A stretch of DNA of 64,000 nucleotides, taken from NCBI RefSeq assembly GCF_000150275.1, contig NW_002060943.1, positions 3,740,008 through 3,804,007 of the forward strand. Reading direction: 5' to 3'. Shown here piece by piece: positions 49,701 to 63,000 of this stretch (its first letter is position 1; each line of letters starts with the position of its first letter). This DNA is from Trichoplax adhaerens. Lineage: Eukaryota; Placozoa; Uniplacotomia; Trichoplacea; Trichoplacidae. A program made the translations under genes and the position numbers. Below the pieces are notes generated by a model. That model ran no database searches and had not been told where the DNA came from. It saw only the letters and a list, made by a program, of their open reading frames with translations.

Positions 49701-52399
49701 TCTGTAAAATATCGATGCCGCATTTTTCACACAAACAATCAAGTTTAACAGCATGCTTGGAATTTTGTTTCCTCATGCTAGTAATCTACATAGTATTTTC
49801 AGTATTTCAGCCTACAATTTAGTCTTTACATAAATCAGGCACTAGATTATGCAACTATGCAACCTTTACCATGCCTATTACTACTGTAGATTTGCTAACG
49901 CAGCAAAAAATTTTAGTTGCAGTATCGCAGGAGAGCAATAATGTCAATAAGATATATATATTCTTATTGCCTATACATAGATCTGGCTTATTATTTAATT
50001 ATGGTAATTGCCACCGTTACTATTCTAGCATAAATTACTGTCAATGGTAACATTATCTAAGGTCATTTCAGAATTAAATCATTCCAATTAGCTAATAACA
50101 TTGAAAATTAACTGATGTAGCTCTTATTATAATAAATTAATGTTACAGTTCACTATCATTCAATCTTAAAGGAATTCCAAACAGGCCCACGTATTCTGAA
50201 GCAAAAACATTATAAAAGCAATAGCACTATATTTTTGTTAGTTAATATCCTGCAGTGTTCTTTCAATATTAAGCAGTTTCAGTCAATAACGGTATCTAAA
50301 AGAAAAGCTTTAGAATATTAATATAGTGGAATTCATTGCTTGTAGTATATTAATGCTAAGTCAAAGTATTTAGATGTTCAAGTTTTCATGGGTAATAAAG
50401 AAGTATTGTATATAAAAGAGTTTTAGACCTACTTTTTCTATAGCAATTTTTACAATTGGTTAGTAGTAAATTTTGCTAAATCTTTTCTATACCATTCAAG
50501 TATTAATATGGTAACATACTAAAAGAGGAAAAATGCAAATTACCGTAATTTAACAACATAGCTACTTAATATTGATGATAATAATATTAATAACACTTTT
50601 AATTGTAGACTAACAAAAGATCGGCTTAAGCGGCTGTAGTATGATTTGCACCTTACAAACAACATACCTATATCTGAAAAGAATTCTATACCTATAATTC
50701 AAACTAGTGGAATAAAAAAACCATAGGATAAACCTTGCCATTAAATTGATAATGCTATAACAATAATTACACTTTAGAAACAATTTTTAATAATTTTTAG
50801 TATTTATTTAATATCTGCAACAGTATTTAAAATCATAAACTATTTCATAAATGATGCCATATTATTCTACCATTTCCTTCGCTTATTTTGAAAATTTACA
50901 GATACCTTAAATAATCTTTTAAGCGAATTCGATTAAAATATTTGATAGATGTGAATGTAACTACATCGTCGACATCATCGACATCATCAACAACAACGAA
51001 AGTACCTGCTACTACTAGATCGACTTTAATACCAATTATTGTTCCTGCCATAGCTACTCCTATGGGAATAATTGCCATTGGTATTGTTGCATATTTATGT
51101 AAAAAACAGCAACATGAGCTCAATTTACAGCAATCGGCAGAAAGAAATCGAGTACGCGATACTACACTTTCTAATTCAGCAAGGCGACAAAAAGAAACTG
51201 CATTTCAAACTTCTGCATGGAAAAATACCAATCATCAAGCCCAACAAGATGAACATTCCAGCTTAATAACTAATAGTGATAACTTTGTTTGCCTCAGTGT
51301 TAGCTCCTCTAATCTTCCCCGAAGTATAACATATGTCTCAACAATATCACAAGCTACCACACCAATGCCTATGATGATTAAGAACTCGCTAAGAAATCAT
51401 ATACAGTATCCAGATATGCGAAATTCTACATCATCAAGTGATAGTATGCCCGATTCTGATGCTAAAAGAATTCAAAATTCTATAATGCATCTATATCAAC
51501 GACAAGAAAGCGACAATCAAAAGAAAATTCTAAATCAGGAAAATGTAATTCCCTCGGTAAATATCAATACAACAACAGCAATGACAGATCAAGTCGAAGA
51601 TAGTAAACATATTCTGCCATCAAATGGTAAACATAGTGAATCTAACATTCCAAATGAGCAAAAAATAGACCGTATAATGGTAGTCAGTCCGGTTAGTCTC
51701 CAAGTTTCAACGGAAAACGATAACGATTGGAAATATCCACAGGCTTACCCAGCACAAGATATTCGACAGAGTGAAGATGCCAATCGTGAACAAGGAAATA
51801 ATTCAAATAGTGCTCTTCCTCATGTTGCTAGTGATGTAAAACTACCAGCTAAAAAAGAAACTACTGATCCTGTCATTGTAGAGAAAATTCAGGATAAGGA
51901 AGAAAGTAATAGCCAAGTTAACCGACAAAGTAGATCTACTCCTAATGAAAAACTAGAAATGCAGGAAAAGGAAGAAAACAATAATCGAGTTAAACGATCA
52001 AGTAGATCTGCTTCTAATGAAACACTAGATATACAAGACAAGGAAGAAGACAAAAACCAAGAAAATCGAAAATGTAAATCTACTACTAACGAAATACTAG
52101 ATATACATGAAAAGGAAGAGGATAATAGCCAAGTTGACCAAAAAAATAGATTTACTTCTAATGAAATACTAGAAAATACTATTGCGGAAGCTGACGTACT
52201 CATTGCCGAAAATAACCATATCTATGATCCTAAATGTGATGTAAAAGATATCAAACATAACGATAAATCAGACAATAAAATTCAAAACGGTCACGATAAT
52301 CCTATACAAGATACTATAGCTCTAGAAGTTGAAAATACTAACGATCTAAATTTATCTTTAAAAATGCTAGAAGATGAAATATTAGACAGCACAAAATAA
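46773..52399 (+). CDS. Unrecognised receptor-like single-pass (type I) membrane protein
   Basis: No known family recognised. Exons: 46773-46847, 48957-49171, 49295-49464, 49634-49684, 50949-52399; 1962 nt, 653 residues, all phases consistent. Residues 1-20 form a signal peptide (MNLSRYRYLIIYFYVVSAFG). The small ectodomain has four cysteines (36, 73, 105, 127), enough for two disulfides, and a furin-type site RIKR at 161-164. Next come a Ser/Thr/Val-rich stalk (~172-195, likely O-glycosylated) and one hydrophobic helix (~197-220) stopped by CKKQQ. The ~430-residue cytoplasmic tail is hydrophilic and Asn/Ser/Asp/Glu/Lys-rich, with four tandem 24-residue repeats (484-579). Architecture suggests a cleaved surface receptor or adhesion protein (inference). 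An additional exon-like segment (46960-47042) would break the frame at the next junction and was left out. AATAAA overlaps the stop codon. Confidence 0.7.
47589..47621. repeat. Short hairpin-forming inverted repeat in intron
   Basis: ACATCTC and GAGATGT are separated by GAACT, with flanking AGGA and TCCT that extend the pairing around a two-base bulge. It lies in the first intron of the receptor-like gene. Confidence 0.6.
48382..48401. repeat. (TCTAA)4 microsatellite
   Basis: Four perfect TCTAA units in an intron of the receptor-like gene. Confidence 0.95.
51887..52174 (+). repeat. Four in-frame 72-bp coding repeats in the receptor-like protein tail
   Basis: Units 51887-51958, 51959-52030, 52031-52102 and 52103-52174 each encode 24 residues of the form (I/M)(Q/H)(D/E)KEE....(V/E).(R/Q)...(R/K)(S/F)T(.)NE.L(E/D). 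KEE, NE and the preceding Ser/Thr cluster are constant; the middle varies. Codon-level divergence shows the repeats are not very recent, and the frame is kept, which argues for selection on the protein. Confidence 0.9.
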
Positions 52400-52400
52400 A
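52395..52400 (+). other. Poly(A) signal AATAAA overlapping the stop codon
   Basis: The hexamer contains the TAA stop (52397-52399) of the receptor-like gene. If used, the mRNA would have almost no 3' untranslated region; later AT-rich signals could serve instead. Confidence 0.35.
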
Positions 52401-55400
52401 AGTTTCGTACTCGATGTAAACATTTCGACATAGTATGAGGTGTATCAGTAGGGTCGTAGCTAATATTTATTTTAATATTAAAATATACTTAAATTCATTA
52501 TATAGACTTATACCTAAATCAATAATCGATGATTTGCTATACCAGCAATTGATTTCGTTCGATGACAAAGCTTTACTTGTAATTTAAAACATTAATCTCT
52601 GAGAATCATTATTTAATTACAGATGTGGTGAAAACTTCTTATAATAAGTAACAGCACGTGATTAAGAGTTGGTACAGAATTTTTCGTATTACTTCAAATA
52701 ACACTGCTAGATTTTCGACAAGTAAAACTTTTATCTAGCTCGTACCTGATAATTCTTATTATGGAAAATATTTTTAATATGTACGCATTATTATAAGATC
52801 GTCATAACCAAACGAATAGACACATAAAAATTATTAATTCTATTAATTTATACAGTTTTATATCTTTTATTACTATAAAATAGAGAGTGCAAATCTATAC
52901 CAAAAGTATTAGTTATAGTATGATTCATATATTATTCAGACGACAGAAAATTAATGTTGGGTTATATGCCGCTAATACAGTGTCACAACCCTCACTTGTG
53001 GCAAAGGAAAGTAAAGAACTCTAGTGTAGTTACTTAAAACTTAGGCTATTTCTCCCAGTACTTTCAGTTTCTATGAGAGAAGTATTTGAGAACTCGATTT
53101 CTCGGCTGATCTCCACAGACAACTGACTAATTATTACACTATTCTTCACAATATGAGTCTTGCCGTTTCTTGAGCAATTACTTTTTTTATTCTACAAACA
53201 CACGCGCTTAAATAGGTTTCTACAGTGAATTCCAATATTAACGAGTGAGAATTCATGCTTTACAAGTTACATTAATTAGTATAATACCATTACTAAATAT
53301 ACATGTCGATATTCTCAGACTTAGATAGCTACAAGCTATCAGGTGTTAAGACGCTTAACCTTCATCCATATACAGCTCAATTTTTAGAGATTAACATACC
53401 TTATAAACCTACAGTAAATTAACTGCTAACAACTTCTATTTTTATCTCATTTCTACCATCCTATTATCAGCTACAAGCGCATTAAGACATAGCACATAAC
53501 CTTATCTTATCTATTCATAAGCATTCATTAATTTACAGTTACTTAATTAGTAACGGCGTACCGTGACATACAGTAGAATACATTCATAAATTGCAAAAAT
53601 CGTAATCAAAAGAGTTGATCAAGTAATTTTAGATGTCGCTTTCAAATCTTTCGAAATGGCAAAATTGTTATAATTAAAATTGTCGACTGTTAATATTCAC
53701 TGTTAAATTCGATTAACAAATATTCGTCTATAAAATCATTGCTTTAATGCAGTTTTAACAAATATAAATTGAAAAAGTCCACTAAGTGTTTTTAATTTAA
53801 AAATAATTGTTCTGCTACGCTGACATCAAATGCTTCTTATTGTAAAGAGAACATCAAATTATAGAATTGTCATATTTAAAACTGCAAATAATAACATTTA
53901 CATTTAAGAGTGGTAAAAATATTGATCTTTAATAACTACCTTTCAACATTCAGTATTTTCGCGTATAATTGTATTATATATTTCTCTTCTTATAGCTACT
54001 CCTACTACTTAGGTTATAAAATGCCTATACCAATTAATAATACTATACTAGTTAACAATCTTCAAGCAAGAACAAATTAAAGAAAAAAATAAATGAACCG
54101 AAGTTATTAATAAATAGATGATTATCAAGGTGTTTCATTTTGCTATGAAAGGGTAAAAGCATCGGAAATGGTTGAAGTATTTGATTACAATTTGTTGTTA
54201 GATTAAAATAGTAAGTCAGAATGAAATGGTGGGCATATAATCCGCTTCTCTAGCTGATAATCAAATGCAATTGTAGAGAATTGAATACCTTTCTAAGTAC
54301 CCTCCTTCATCAAAAGACTATGTTTGAAAATCAGTTTTAACAGACAGTAAACTCTATATATGTAGTCTTTGAACTATGAAGAGATATCGAATATGTATTC
54401 TTTTAACTATATCAACTAACATTAAACCTTACCTCTACACTTTATTCATACTTGAATTGGAAATAATCTAAAACAGCTTTCAATATTTAATATCCTATTT
54501 AAGCTGGAAATTATGAGAATAGTGCTCAAGAGAACGAATGCATAACTACCTACAGATGGTATATTAGTTTGCACTAATAACCGGTAAAGCTACTAAAGTC
54601 ATCAATTTTAATATCATTCTTATCATTAAAAGCATTAATAGCGATAATTAATATCCTGCAATACTGATGTTGTTGAAATGAAAATTTATACATAATAATT
54701 TAATAACGTGTGTAAAAAATCAATTTTAAATGTGATAGTCTTTACATTAAAAAAATGCACTGTGAATTTGTTTATATTAATCAAAACTTCGTTTATCAAG
54801 GTCTTGATTAACTTTATCGTTCTCTATTTTATAGGTTACTTTAATTTTGCTAATGCACTGCTAATTTTTATCACCCCATTATGCAATAAAGATATTGAAA
54901 TGAAAAATTGATTTAGTATCATGAATCTTTTCTGTACCTTCTGTCCTGTATATAAGTTAGACATTTCTTAGAACAATTTGAATAATTTTATCTCATTTTC
55001 AAAATATTAAACCTTTTCACACCGTTAAAAATGGCAAATGACTTATGACTTCCCTCTGGTTGCATGTCTATGATGTTCAAATGGATATTATAGCTAATTA
55101 GCGTGAATTAAAATTATTTCATACAAATCATCAGTTGAAAGAATACACTAGATATAATCAAGAACTAGTCTAAATTATACTGAGAAAATTTCATAGCCCT
55201 AATTTCTAGAATTTACCACGATATTTCATCATATTAACATTAAAGCATTAATTGATTATGAATGAGCTCCGACTACTATCCCTAAGCCGATTGTAAAGTA
55301 ATTAACTTCTTAAGTAAGAAAATTAATAAGGGAATATAAAAAGTATTTGATCATGTTAAATAATTGAAATACAATAGCTTGAGCCGTTCCAATAATTTTC

Positions 55401-55949
55401 ATTACATTTAAATGACAAGTTATGATTATCTTAAATATTTAAATAGCGGCAGGATATTCTCTATATTAAAAGCTGAGAAGGAGTAAATACCTTAAGAATA
55501 TTCCTAGCTTAATAAATACTGAAAGGCATCACCTGAATAGTCGTTCCCACTGTCAATAATCAATGTTTACGTTAGATCCAGATTATAATTATAATCAAAA
55601 GGAAAAGTTTTTATAAATAGTACCATAAATTTAGATCAAAAGAATTATAATTTTGTTTTATTACTGATAGGCGTTGTACAAGAAGAAGTTAAGGAACTCG
55701 TCAAAATTTTTCTCCTATCATTATCAAGCGTCTTTAAATCCGTTTATAATAAGCAAACTATTGAAATTTTTATTCATATCTAGCCTTGTATTAATTTTGC
55801 ATGCAATTTCTTCTCATTTTAATCATGAACCGCCAAGAAGGTAACGAATAAATTCAAAGCACTAGCGCCATCGGATTAAAAGAAAAAGTTGCTTTACTTG
55901 GTTCAAGATTGATAAAGCGGAAACGTATTTTGATTTATTTTAATTCTCA
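52400..55949. other. Intergenic region between the receptor-like gene and the GPCR
   Basis: 3.5 kb of strongly AT-rich DNA. A 67-codon frame at 54708-54911 is made of Ile/Leu/Phe/Lys codons expected from base composition. No splice-flanked exon, RNA gene or clear repeat seen. Confidence 0.5.
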
Positions 55950-56936
55950 ATGGATATCTATCTTAATCGCACAAGAGTCAACTCCACTTCGATTAGCAAC
56001 AGCAGTATTCCAGTAGTCACACTAGGCTTAATCAGCTTCGTAGCCGTTGTTGGTAATTCATTTAACTTGATGGTTATTCATCGCTGTCGATCATTACATA
56101 GTGTCAATACATATCTTATTGCTAATTTGGCCATCGTTGATTTTATGACTGGATTTATAACTCTACCCGTTGCAATAATCGTTCTTTTAAAGCCGATATA
56201 CAAAAACCCTGTATTGTGTCAATTGCAAGCATTTTTAGTCGTTTTATTCTATGGCGCATCGTTGTCGACTACTACTGCTATTAGTTTTGATCGCTGTATT
56301 GCTATTACTCACCCTTATTACTATAATTCTGTAGTAGCATATCAACGCTTTATAGTTCAGGTAGTCATCTTATGGCTATTACCATTAATTATGGCCATTT
56401 GTCCGCTGGTAGGGCTTGGTCGATACTTACCTACATCTAATTTATGTTGGATTAATATTTCCAAGTATCAGCACAACTATGTTATCACACTTATACTAAT
56501 CTTTTATATTTTTGTCGCGATTACGGTAACCGTTATATGTAATATCATTATTTTAGTCATCACATACCAAAAAGGAATTGGGATTTTAACCGGCCGTCGA
56601 AATATAAAAAAATCAATTAAAACGACAACATTAATAGTTGGAACTAAATTAATCACTTGGTTGCCCTTTTCAATCATTTTTGTAATGGACCTTGCACGAA
56701 AGTCAGCTATGAAATTACCGCATGGCGTTAGAATGACTTCAATCTTATTAATATGTAGTAATGCAGCAAGTAATCCCATCATTTATCTATTGACTAATCA
56801 AAATCTAACAAGTAAATTAAAATTATGGCTACGATATAAAAGTCTTAGGATAAACGTAGCCACAGTTGCTCCATTGGATCATTGCAATCAGGGTTATACT
56901 TCGGGCAATCTGATTGCTATTGATAAAACAACCTAA
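55950..56936 (+). CDS. Rhodopsin-class (class A) G-protein-coupled receptor, orphan, intronless
   Basis: Seven-helix cell-surface receptor of 328 residues in one exon. N-glycosylation sites at Asn6, Asn11 and Asn17 in the short extracellular end. Class A landmarks in order: GN at 35-36 (helix 1), LAIVD ending at Asp64 (helix 2), Cys90 and Cys166 for the conserved disulfide, DRC at 114-116 in place of DRY (helix 3), Trp142 (helix 4), TWLPF at 236-240 where CWxP is usual (helix 6) and NPIIY at 275-279 (helix 7). The C-terminal tail is short with one Cys312. The ligand cannot be named; lack of an intron and the general look suit the large lineage-specific amine/peptide-like receptor sets of placozoans. 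ATG 55950 was chosen because it gives a complete receptor with a normal-length N-terminus. AATAAA follows 95 bp after the stop. Confidence 0.95.
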   Translation: MDIYLNRTRVNSTSISNSSIPVVTLGLISFVAVVGNSFNLMVIHRCRSLHSVNTYLIANLAIVDFMTGFITLPVAIIVLLKPIYKNPVLCQLQAFLVVLFYGASLSTTTAISFDRCIAITHPYYYNSVVAYQRFIVQVVILWLLPLIMAICPLVGLGRYLPTSNLCWINISKYQHNYVITLILIFYIFVAITVTVICNIIILVITYQKGIGILTGRRNIKKSIKTTTLIVGTKLITWLPFSIIFVMDLARKSAMKLPHGVRMTSILLICSNAASNPIIYLLTNQNLTSKLKLWLRYKSLRINVATVAPLDHCNQGYTSGNLIAIDKTT

Positions 56937-57030
56937 ATATTCAACCTTGAATTATTAATTTGCTTGCATTGACAGTTTCTGTTTAACTCTTAGTTTTAAA
57001 ATTGCTCCCCTTTCATCCCTGTCACCCTGT

Positions 57031-57036
57031 AATAAA
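57031..57036 (+). other. Poly(A) signal AATAAA of the GPCR gene
   Basis: Canonical hexamer 95 bp after the GPCR stop codon. Confidence 0.6.
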
Positions 57037-60000
57037 AATTGCTTGCACATAATCACGAAATAAATAACCTTGCACTAATTGTGTACCAGTTTGACTAACT
57101 TTTATAACTGCTTTAAATAAAATATCTAAAAATAGTCGCACAGCTATAATTAATTTATACCATCATAATTAAGTCAAGTCATAAATTTCCCTTTTTTAAT
57201 GTTAAATAGACATTAGAACGAGCTAATCGTTAGAAATACATCTAGTATTAGTCAATGAAGACGAAAACAATAAATTTCTACGATAGAACTTTCCAACAGC
57301 AATTAATGCAGGGAAATAATTTGTTCTTTTTAAATGTCCATTCCATAAAATCGAACTGTTGTCGTTTAGAGCAATGCTGTACTCATGCTTAAAAATCCAT
57401 TGCAGAATAAGTTGTAATATAGTGATAATATGGCTTTAGAAATAATGAAAATTGTTGTAATTATGATTTGAAGAAATATTATGGTTCCACAATGCCATAA
57501 AAGTTGCCAGCCGCATCGGTGGTATAAATTGAAATACGTTTTAAAAAATCTACTAATAGTGAATTATACATTGGTGTGGTATGATTGTGGTGCGAAAGGA
57601 CTGGCACACTACGGTAGATTTGAAAGTGATCAATTCGAATTTAAAACAAGATTATCGTCTAGAGAATTTTTATTGCAATCCGGCCAAAGTAAAATACAAA
57701 TCAAATTTTCCGTCAAATAGATTTAAAGCCTAATTTTACCACAGAATAGCAACAATTAATATAAATCGTGTTACAAATAAACCACCATTACATATCGTCA
57801 TCAGTTTATGTATTCGATTAAAGAATCACTTTCTATCCTTAATTAATAGAAATATTATATTTTTATACTAACTTCATAAACTTGATTATTCTCAGCGTTT
57901 TTCTGAGTAATATACCTATGAGATTGATATTTACTTTATGGTCATTACTAAACCGTGAAGCATAAGTAACTATCACTTCTGATAGCTTACTTACAAAAAT
58001 AAGACAGAAACAGCCTCGGATGTCACGACTACTATAATATTTTCAGAGAAATTCATTCTAATAAATGACACATGTATTATTTTGAAACCAGCAGAAGATC
58101 CACGTACATGCGATGGCTTAGAAATTTTTATTAGCACTAGCCGAACATTGTATAATTAAGTTCTGCTTCAGTCACTTTGCTTGACAATTATTAATTTTAG
58201 TGCTTTAATTAAAACAATTTCAAGTGACGCCAATAGCCAAAATAAATTAAATGTATACAACATATCAACCTCAAATAAGCCCAATATAACTGCCCGAAAG
58301 TTAGGTCCTTAAGAATTTGACTAAGCCACTTGTAGTATAAGATTTCGACTCTAATATTACAATTATTAAGGACACCTACGATACTTTATTACTAGAACGC
58401 TTTTGGGAAATAAGCATAAGAAATGTTGTTTGCATCGTATAAAGTTAACGCCCAACACCCACAGATTTCGAATGGCGGACTAGTAGTCCGTGACGGCCTT
58501 AAATCTGTACATAATACTTTTCATCGTCTGCGAACTGTTTGATAGAGTCACTTGGATCAACAATTTCAGGATCAATTTAAACTTTGAAAATAAAATAACA
58601 AAAACTACAGCACATATTTGCCGAATCAACCCTCAACACATATAATATAATGGCAATACGAATTCTTCAATATTAAGCTACATACTAATAATGCTATATT
58701 TCTAATTTGAGGAAAAATAAGGGCGAAGCAAATATGAAAACAGGGAACATTTTCAGTTTCTTTCATTATTTAACGTCTTTAAATGAAGTATTGCAGCACG
58801 CTATAAAAAAAGTGATCTGTAATACATCATATTTATAAGATCAATTTTTTTACAATTGTAAAAAGATTATTATTTTCGTTAAAGACGACAATCAATTACT
58901 ATTAATACAGCCCTCTATTTCGAAGTTTTAATTTGAATCCTACAATTTATTAAAATTTTTGTACGAAAATAAACACCATTATTAACAGGATAAATTACCA
59001 TATAGAGAGATAACATAACCGTGATAATAAGAGATAGAAATTTGGCATTAACATATATTAAGCTAAGGATGTATAGAAGAATGCCTCGTAAAATGCATTG
59101 TTCGCTATTACACAAACTAGCAAGAATTTTGTAATGTCGAAATACCATTACCAACATGGATTATAATCTGGACCGATCTAAATCCGACTGATGGTATTAA
59201 AGAAGCAAGTTGTTTTAAAAATACAACCGGCTAGCATAACAATTGAAAATTTTAATTAAAAATGAAAGTAAGATTTAATTGACTCCATTTATTGTACAGA
59301 TAATCTGCTACGTATTCATTTAGCCTGTAATCATATACATTGCTAATTATAGACAGATCCAGGCATGTCATAGATATCGGCACTAAAAGAACCTGCGAAA
59401 AGCAGTTACATGCCTGCTTTATTTCAACGCCATTTACTTAAATTCTTCATTGTCAGCATAGTTTGCTGTCAATCTTTCTAGAATTATCATTTGCTTCATA
59501 ATAATCTTGTGAGATACTGTATCATTCGCTCTTAGCAACATCAAAAGCCCGCTAGAACTATAACATTAAACTTTGAAAGAAGAGTTTGACCATAACAAAA
59601 ATGCTAACGTGGGTACATAATTTACCATTTAGGTAAGGTTAAATATCGATCTTACTGTATAGCTATTGTGCGATTCTAAAAAGTTCATTAATCAATCGTG
59701 ACTTTTAAAATTGTTACTGACTACTCATACGACAGCTAGTCTAAGAATTTATGTTGAATCTACCCATTCTCCATGTTACGGATGTAACCGCTATACTGTA
59801 AGATTTTAATAGAAGATAATTGTTCGTTCTGCAATAATTTTCATTTGTGATTTAATGATGATGAAACGCTTGCAGCGGCTTAGATATACTGACCATATCT
59901 ATAGAATACTATAACATTACAATATTTGTAGCGTTACTATTTTTTAAATATCTACTTAAACGTATAAATGCTATATCAAAGTTTTATTGTAATCTATTGT

Positions 60001-63000
60001 GCTATAACTTAACTTTGAAGTTAAAATTACTTCTATATATATTTCCTCATAGGATTATTACAGATTCCTCGATTTATACTTGTAAGAATTATAAATAATT
60101 AATAATTGATATCTTCGCGAAATCATGCAATCAAGTGAAATATTATTGAGTAAAAAAATAAAACGTATAGCATTAAACAAAACGCTGAATTAACTAACGT
60201 ATATGGTATACTATGGGATATCTATTAGTGCAAAATCTTCGACACATTATGAATACTTTCAAAGCAGTCGATCAGTAGATTTTGTATTATCTTATACGCT
60301 ATATTGACACAACATGAAAATGATATTAAACTATAGCGATAAACGAGAAGCTCCTCTAGTACAGTAGAGAACAGTTCTGATTTTTAGGAATGATATGAAC
60401 TGGGGTACTTAGAGGCAGAATTAAATGCAAAATTCATTCTCATTTAAATATTTGACTGTTGATTAATATTTACATTCAACTTCCTCTAGTAACGTATTTT
60501 AAAACAATAATCATTATAATGACGATCTATAATTAACTAACTAATCCGTTAATTAAAACCAAATTTTAACATCTAGTTTTAGACTATTAGTTAGAATAGA
60601 CGGACTGGTTGCTATCAAAATAACTGATAGTGGATCGAACTTTATTAAAAATTAATTAAACGCGAAATAGGATGCTATGAATGATACCTTTACAGTAAGT
60701 AATCTTCCAATATACAGTAAGTGATAGCTATAAGTACGGCTCAGCAATACAATAGTCTAAATTAGCCGAACTCACGTAGTGCATAGTAAGTATTCTTAAC
60801 TATGATAGATATAAGTACGTGAATTAACTGGTTCTTTTTTTTATCCGGTAGCTCCGAAAAACTAAAATAACACATGCTGATACAGCTATCTAATCAATTG
60901 TATCATAGTAGCAATTCATTTAATTATACCAGTAATTTAGACTACAATATCCGATTTATGTTACGCAGCTAGTTACTGCAATAATGCATAACTAATTTTT
61001 CATCAATTGTGAAATTGTTTAGGATGTGCAATACATAAACGTACTAAAGAAATTAATATCAAATATTAATTTGGTAATATTCAGATTAAAACTTTATAAG
61101 ACTCTAAAGGTTTATACTGTATTATATCATATTGTCATCCACTAGCAACTCTGCAGATGCTTCGTGTACTTATATGATGACATATAAAGATTATTTATCT
61201 CCTAGCTACCGTATTTAATTATCGATTTATAGATAAACCATAATCAATACAATAACCAATGAAGCCGTAATTCTAAATGATATCGGACGAAATTAAAATC
61301 ACAAATCAGTAGAGAAAACAAGAAACGACGCAATAATTGAACATACATATCCAAATTTATCATAAAGGAAAATTTATAAAGTCCAGGACTAATTGAATAT
61401 TTCGTAATTAAATGTGACGATTTAAAATACCCTGGACAAATTAGCTACTTCTATTTCAAGGTAAAGAACAGTAATTTATTAAAATAAGAATTCTTAATAC
61501 TTGTCATAATAATTTAACTAAAGATATTTACTACTTGATCATTTAATGAATGGAAAATTTTTCGAACTTTACTGTACTTGGATAGTTGGATTAAGTGTTG
61601 TAGTTAAGTCTAAAAGAAAGGGAAAAAAAGTTTAAGTAACGAAAGTTAAAAACATAGCAGCCTTAGAATTATCTCAGGTATATTGATCTAATTTCGTTTA
61701 TAGTAACCTGTATATGAAATTTTCTGAAGTGTATAGTATTAGATTGTATGAAATAGCTAATTAGAACTAGCTTGTTTTAATTATATGACAAACCAAATAA
61801 AAATGAAAATTAAATAAATCTGGTAAATTTTTAGATAATATAGCTTACTTCTTATACTATGTGCCAACCTGTTTTAGTACCGTAACATTTTAGAAATCTT
61901 AGTTAGCTTTGATAAATAACTTTATTAAAACTGTATAACACAGTTTGGCCAATAACTAAAAGCGAACTTTCAACAATATCAAAACTGTCTCAAATTGAGT
62001 CATATTATTAATACCTGTTAACCCAAATTTCTTGATTACCTACCAGATTGTACAAATTAACTGCGTTAAATTTCGCTGCACTATGAAATTCGTAATAATG
62101 CCTGTCTATCTTATTTTATACCGGTCTTCACCAATCTTCACCTAGTAATTTCCTAAGCCTTATCAGAATATGTAAAATATCTCTGTTTCTATTAAGTGAA
62201 TTTATGTTTAAAAAATATAGCAGATAGCATACGAACGTAAAAGTCCAATTAAGAAACTGTAATCCCATTAAGTTTGTTTTATTTCGCATGCATTAATATA
62301 TTTAAACAATATTTTAAGAGCCCCTTAGATCACGCGTAGCACCTGTATTAAACCCACAAAAGTTTATCACAACCAATAATTAAGTAAAGGCTAAATATTG
62401 TTAAAATTATCTTAAATCTAAAATTTTCCTCTTTCTTACACAACTGTCTATATAAGTATATTACGAAGTGTAGCTCCGTAGATTATAGATTAGGCAATAA
62501 TAATTGATTAACCCAATTGTTAACCATTTTGGTAGACAAGTAGTAGTCGCTCCGGCTAGGACAAGCTAGTAGAGACTAGAAATCGGGTGGCCGAATAAAA
62601 AGCACTAGTGGTTTGAAAGAAACCTGAGTAGTTGTGTGACTGTCTGGAAAGACTTAGTTTTCCCTTAGAAGACTTTTAAGTCAGTGGAAGCCTTACACAA
62701 TTACCATAGCACTTGACATAACCAAATCACAAGTGGGGAATTATGACAGAGTAACAATTAGAAAGCTATCAAACTACACAAGCATTAAGACAATTTAATT
62801 CTATTTTAATAATGATAAGATGAAGACTAAATAACGTTATTATCCTATCTTAAGTGTTTCTTAATTTTTATAAATTTGCATATAACAGTATATACGTAAT
62901 TTGTATGTTTGTTCGTTGTGATATATACCAATCACGAAATTCCAAATTTTAGAAAAATAAGGGCCTTATTGAATCTTATACAAAGATCAACTACACACAG

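Noticed and set aside
54708-54911. 67-codon hydrophobic frame
   Set aside because: Ile/Leu/Phe/Lys/Asn-rich composition is what random AT-rich DNA gives; no supporting signals.
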